Shown here in pieces: positions 59,352-64,000 of a stretch of DNA of 64,000 bases (position 1 is its first letter; every line of letters begins with the position of its first letter). This DNA is from Liolophura sinensis (lineage: Eukaryota > Mollusca > Polyplacophora > Chitonida > Chitonidae). The notes under the pieces are model-generated. The model made no database searches. It was given only the letters and a program-made list of their open reading frames with translations, and was not told where the DNA came from. The translations under genes and the position numbers were made by a program. Location of the stretch: assembly GCF_032854445.1 (NCBI RefSeq), contig NC_088298.1, forward strand, positions 12,573,504 through 12,637,503. Reading direction: 5' to 3'.

Positions 59352-62300
59352 ATGTTGTTAGGATGGTTAAGGCGGATCCTTTGGGGTCTTCTGATGATTA
59401 CTCTGTGTGTTTTTGGTCTCCTCAGTTCATATACTTTAAGCAAGCAACGTCTATATGGACTTGCTCTGAGACAGCTTCAAGGACCACCCGCTGTGCATGT
59501 AGCCGGCCTAAAGTTGTTCACGCAGGCAATTCCAAACGTTTTAAGTACGCCCAAAACGTACCATAGAAATGAGAGGGAAAGCATAAATTCCGTCTTACAA
59601 CCTCAACGTACGAACACAATCAACTGTCTGAAGCTTTTTAAAGGCGACAAAAACGAGACAGCAAAATCTAAGTGGCTGATTAAGTCCAAACCTTTTAAGC
59701 CTGTACCTTATCAAGCATTCATCAATGCAACAAAACGTTGTGATCTTTTTCGTGTTGCTAGGAACTACACCGAGCACGTGTCTGACGAGGAGGAAAGCTT
59801 TCCATTGGCCTTCAGCATTGTTATCCACAAAAGTGTTGAACAATTTGAGAGACTACTTCGTGCCTTATACAGACCAAACAATTATTACTGCGTTCATGTG
59901 GACAGAAAGGCTTCCAACGCCTTCCATATGGCCATTAAAAGCTTAGCAGACTGTTTTGATAACGTGTTCGTTGCGGCAAAACTAGAAGTAGTCGTTTATG
60001 CGGGATTTACGCGTTTACAGGCGGACATTAATTGCATGCAAGAATTGCGACAGAATTTCTCTGACTGGAAGTATGTACTGAATCTGGCGGGTTCGGAAAT
60101 GCCTCTGAAAACAAATTTTGAAATGGTGCAGATTTTAAAACTCTACAACGGTACTAATCTTGTGGGGAAAAATATGAGAGCCTTAAACCCATGGAGGTGG
60201 AAAAACAGATACGAAACAGTTGTGACGGAGGGACGGGGACATATCGTAAAAAGAGACAATTCCAATACCCCTCCGCCGTACCACCTCAATATCACCAAAG
60301 GAAGTGCTTACGCTGTATTAAGTAGGGCACTGATTGACTACATTTTCACAGATCCAGTTCCACTAGCGTTTTTAGAATGGAGTAAGTCTACGTACAGTCC
60401 CGACGAACAGTTCTGGGCAACACTAAACAACGTAGAACATAATCCAGGTCTGACCTCCCCTGGCGGAAGTAAGTCACAGCCATTTTTCTTATTTCCCTTT
60501 CTGAAAGTCTTGAAGTTTTTGCTCGTAATTCGTCGTAACGTGCTGAACTCACCTTTGTTATTCCACAGATTTTACCATATTTTTCATATGATAATGCAAA
60601 AAATACAAATCAACAGGAAGATCCAAGAAAAGTTAATTGTGGCAATCTGGTGAACTCTGCATGGTGAGAATAATGCTCGAGAAGCTTATTCTTTTTCAGG
60701 TGAATGGAATTTTGGGAATTATTATAGCAAACTGCTGAACAATATACAATACACATCTACACATAAATGTTTATTTATTTATTTATTTATTTATTTATTG
60801 ATTTATTGATTTATTGATTTATTTTTTTATTTATTCATTTATTTATTTATTTATTGATTTATTGATTTATTTATTGATTTATTGATTTATTTATTCATTT
60901 ATTTATTTATTTATTTATTTATTTATTTGACTGGTGTTTTACAATCTAGAATATTTTACTTATACGACGGCAGCCAGCATTATGGTGGGAGGAAACCGGG
61001 CAGAGCCGGGGAAAAACTCACGACCATCCGCAGGTTACTATAAGACCTTCCCACATACGGCCGGAGAGGGAGCCAGCATAAACATAAATGTATACAGTAC
61101 ACGTGCAATTCTATACGTACAAGTGTATATACATTAATATAGATACTAAACAGTAAAGAAAAGTGGGAGCACAAGGCATCCCTTATTTTAAATAAACTTC
61201 AACCCGTTTTGCATACAAATGAGGAAGGTTCATAATAAGTCATAATTTGCAGTTTCATGTTCCACCATACGCTTATGTAACGGTTTTATATCACACCGTT
61301 TATACTGCCTTGATCCTTCTTATATATCTTTTGCTGTCAGTCATTAAGGAAACTACTATTTGATTGGATACTTTGATATTTCAAAGAACGATGGGTTGCT
61401 TGTTGTTTGACTCCGTATTTAACAATGTTGGCTTTGCTGACGGCCGTCAAGTTTAGGGACAGAGGACACTGAAGTCCCCTAGTTGGATGTATAAAACTAA
61501 AGCGCGGTGTAGTGGATTGGCCTTTGTCTGGAGAGAAAAATGTACCCTGCAGCCTAAAGGACATTTTGTGTGAATAAATTTCAACAACTGGGTTTGTTCA
61601 ACACATTGAATTCTCACCATTTTCGACAGTATTGCAGTCAAGAAGGCAGTCAGCTTTTGTTAGTAGATTAAAATGAACTGCCGAGAGTAAACCATGAGTC
61701 TTTGATCAAAAATAAAGCTCATGCGTGATATATTTTTCATATCGGTGGAGGAAAAAACTACTGTACAGCCATTAAGCAACACCACCAGCATTTACCTGTT
61801 GGCAGAAAGGCACGTAATTCTGGCTATACAAAAGACAAAAACAGAATGACAGAAAACAGAATACTGATACTGATTTATAGGAACATTTTATTATACACAT
61901 AATAAAGATGCACCCCAAAAAATGACCATCAGGTAAGCTGGAAACAACATATGTCGTTCAGTAGAGCTTAAAACTCGTATAATCGCCGTTTGGGAGTGGA
62001 AAATCTCCCGAAGCTGTGAAACTGCACATGAAGGCAGAACTCTTTGCATTTCCTTAGCACTGCACACGATGTACAATAGTTATTAGTATGTGAGCGACGT
62101 TATCTGATGTTTCATTGTAAGCTGAGAGTGACTTCCCTTTGTATTATTTCCCGTGAGCTATAGAGGCGCTAGGAGTACACGATTGCTGTGTAACACCAGA
62201 CCTGTCCAGTCTTACTGGGGATAGCGGTTACCCAAACCCTCCAGCTAAACACGTTAAGAGAGTGAAATTTCACACCTGTAATGAAAATGATAAAGTATAA

Positions 62301-63811
62301 ATGACAGCAATTTAAGACACAGATGTTATAAACATACAAACTTGCGTTCAACAAACTGTTTTTTCCACAGTTGTTTCACTCTCGGCGTCATGCTGTTCGA
62401 ACTGATACGGCAGAATATCCATTTTCCTGTCATATAAAATCCACATTTTGCTTGCACTGCAAACCTAAGATATTTCTTCCACCTAATGCACAAAACACTC
62501 TACGCCAGAGCAGACTGTACGGCTAGAATCGCTGTCTGAACCGCAGCTTGTCTCATATGATGTGTCAATGAAATGCTACATTTTGAAAGTGTTTGATTAC
62601 TGCGATGACGTCACAGCTCTGCTTGGTGTTTGTAAAGTTCAAATATGGGCGCCAATTACTCTGGTTGTTAATACACTCAGTAAGAATATTTACTTTTATA
62701 TAGCATTTAGCACATGGAATATACGTGCCCAGCGTTTTGTTAAAGAAATAATTGGTGTTTTGGATGACCTTTCATCAGACTGTGGACCACAGGCAGTAAG
62801 CGGTACATTCCACCCGTGGTCGACGGGGCTCTCGCGAGAGCCATGCACTGGATTGCGGGAAGGAGTCACTGCAGGTCTCGGTTTGACACGAATGTACTTT
62901 TTTTTTTGATTGTTTTTTTCACGCCGTACTCAAGAATATTTCACTTATACGACGGCGGCCAGCATTATGGTGGGTGGAAACCGGGCAGAGCCCGGGGCAA
63001 ACCCACCACCATCCGCAGGTTGCTGGCAGACCTTCTCACGTACGGCTGCCAGCATGAGCTGGACTTGAACTCACAGCGACCGCATTGTTGAGAGACTCCT
63101 GGGTCATTACGCTGCGCTAGCGCTTTAACCGACTGAGCCACGGAGGCCCCCGAATGCACTTAAGTTATGAATTGATATCATACAGTGATATTATGAGTGT
63201 ATAAAGTAACCGATGAATCATATAGGAATGATAAATAATTAATAATCAATAATCATCAAAAAGTGATAGGTCTTCCCGCAATCTGTTAGCCTTTCTCGCA
63301 AAGTTCCATAAATCTCTTGAGATTTCTGCATAAGTCGAATAACGCTTTATAGCTCTTAGTCTTACGCAGGACTGAATTCTTGGTTCCAGGCGCTAACCAA
63401 ACAAATGTTGTATAATCAAGCGGTCATTTTGGTTCGTCTGAAACATGTTGTTTACAACGACACTAATTTGTTCTCCGGAAAATCTGTAGATTTTGTAAAA
63501 TAAAGTTGTTGTTTCTCGTTACAGACCCGTGTCCTGGTTTTAGTTACATGCAGAGAGCCGTTCTGTGGTACTCTCCTGACTGCCATGGTAAGAATGTGCG
63601 GTCTGTATGCGTGTTTGGAGCGGGTGATCTCTCCTGGATTATTCAGCGTCCGGAGTTTGTAGTCAACAAGTTTGATCTGAGTGTAGACTACATTGCTTAT
63701 CAATGCGTGGAAGAACTGCTCCGAGTTCGAGCCACACACAGTGTCCCATGGGACATCGAACATCACAAACAGTATATCGATTCTCACAGTGGTAAGAGCT
63801 GCCCACTGTAG
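59352..63811 (+). CDS. GCNT: GCNT-family beta-1,6-N-acetylglucosaminyltransferase (intact, 2 exons)
   Basis: Exon 1 is 59352-60468 and exon 2 is 63525-63811, joined at 'ggcggaa|gtaagtc' and 'gttacag|acccgtg' in phase 1, giving 467 aa (vertebrate GCNT1 is about 428). The start is the ATG at 59352; the frame is open further upstream but only from a GTG. Residues 1-8 are cytosolic and about 9-29 form a Golgi signal-anchor helix (ILWGLLMITLCVFGLL), so it is a type II Golgi enzyme. The Branch-type catalytic domain covers about 150-440, with [13 protein letters not shown] (176-188), WKYVLNLAGSEMPLKTN (239-255), NPWRWKNRYE and YSPDEQFWATL. Glu352 in SPDE matches the catalytic base of mouse C2GnT-L. 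Exon 2 carries VRSVCVFGAGDLSWI (397-411) and NKFDLSVDYIAYQC. Several N-glycosylation sites are visible (NETAK, NATKR, NYTEH, NFSDW, NGTNL, NITKG). The family adds GlcNAc in beta-1,6 linkage to O-glycan cores; the exact acceptor cannot be told. Confidence 0.93.
60760..61085 (-). mobile_element. Family 1 SINE in GCNT intron, expanded TTTA tail
   Basis: Same insertion as 12388-12560. Here the tail has expanded into about 150 bp of ttta/ttga units (60769-60930). Confidence 0.88.
61086..62899. other. GCNT intron, no further gene
   Basis: Aligned with 12560-14390 of the pseudogene. The frame at 62562-62909 is open in both but differs at its end and has no recognised domain. Confidence 0.65.
62900..63150 (-). 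mobile_element. Family 1 SINE, full length with tRNA-like head, in GCNT intron
   Basis: Reverse-oriented. The right end reads on the minus strand as 'gcctccgtggctcagtcggt' and 'gtgagttcaagtccagctca'. Flanking duplication: 'cgaatgtactt' at 62889-62899 and 'cgaatgcactt' at 63151-63161. The unit 1 pseudogene has no SINE at this site (14384-14394). Confidence 0.93.
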
Positions 63812-64000
63812 TGACAGGCATGATTCCACAGTAGATAAAGGAACAGGCAGGGTGTACAAACGGCCGTGTACAAACGGGTTGATATGTTCAAAAAATTGCA
63901 ATGTGTTCATACCCAAAATAATGTGCTATTTGAATACTGGACAATTTTAGTCACTTTGACTGAGTACATTGTATTTTATGTACTCGAGTAACACTTTTTA
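63812..64000. other. GCNT 3' flank
   Basis: Matches 14739-14930 downstream of the unit 1 pseudogene. No polyadenylation signal is clear before the window ends. Confidence 0.5.

Larger units (their letters stand above)
43256..64000. repeat. Segmental duplication unit 3 (runs off window)
   Basis: Third tandem unit, and the only one with both the neurotrophin-like gene and the GCNT gene intact. Correspondence to unit 2 can be followed from 44396 (matching 25999) through 59260 (matching 41330). From 58850 to the window end it also corresponds to unit 1 from 8998 to about 14990. Confidence 0.8.

Overview
The window is eukaryotic, AT-rich and intron-bearing, and most likely comes from a marine mollusc or a close lophotrochozoan relative (bivalve is my best guess). 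The evidence is a spliced GCNT-family glycosyltransferase, Tc1-like DNA transposons flanked by TA, and many tRNA-headed SINEs ending in a 'gagtacggcgtaaaacacca' type tail, which I associate with molluscan genomes. No bacterial, viral or CRISPR features were seen.

Layout: the window is three successive copies of one tandem segmental duplication. Each unit starts with (or contains) an array of a 75-bp satellite that ends at the same right-hand boundary (about 3861, 25999 and 44395). Each array is followed by a shared non-coding block. Units 2 and 3 then carry a block with a neurotrophin/Spatzle-like cystine-knot gene. All three units then carry the upstream region of a GCNT (core-2-type beta-1,6-N-acetylglucosaminyltransferase) gene and the gene itself or its remains. 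Unit 1 is 1-19696, unit 2 is 19697-43255, and unit 3 is 43256 to the window end.

Gene fates differ between units. Unit 3 keeps both genes intact. Its neurotrophin-like gene has five coding exons (48611-53873, 253 aa) and its GCNT gene has two (59352-63811, 467 aa). Unit 2 has the first four neurotrophin exons but has lost the region of the terminal exon, and its GCNT gene is reduced to the last codons of exon 1. Unit 1 lacks the whole neurotrophin block, and its GCNT is a full-length pseudogene with a lost start codon, two 1-bp deletions and two nonsense changes. An older GCNT fragment lies in units 2 and 3 (39319-39560 and 57303-57545).

Mobile DNA: a chimeric Tc1 element (6885-8995), a Tc1-B element inside the unit 1 GCNT intron (10849-12385), and a nearly intact Tc1-A element inside neurotrophin intron 3 of unit 3 (50631-52041). 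Paralogous units supply empty sites for several insertions. Minisatellites are abundant (15, 19-20, 22, about 40, 53, about 78 and about 90 bp), as are large TA/TG/GA microsatellites. Between these, long stretches show no recognisable gene.

The two gene products would act in different places: GCNT is a Golgi type II enzyme that branches O-glycans, and the cystine-knot protein is a furin-cleavable, membrane-anchored ligand precursor. The window shows physical linkage but no evidence of a shared pathway.
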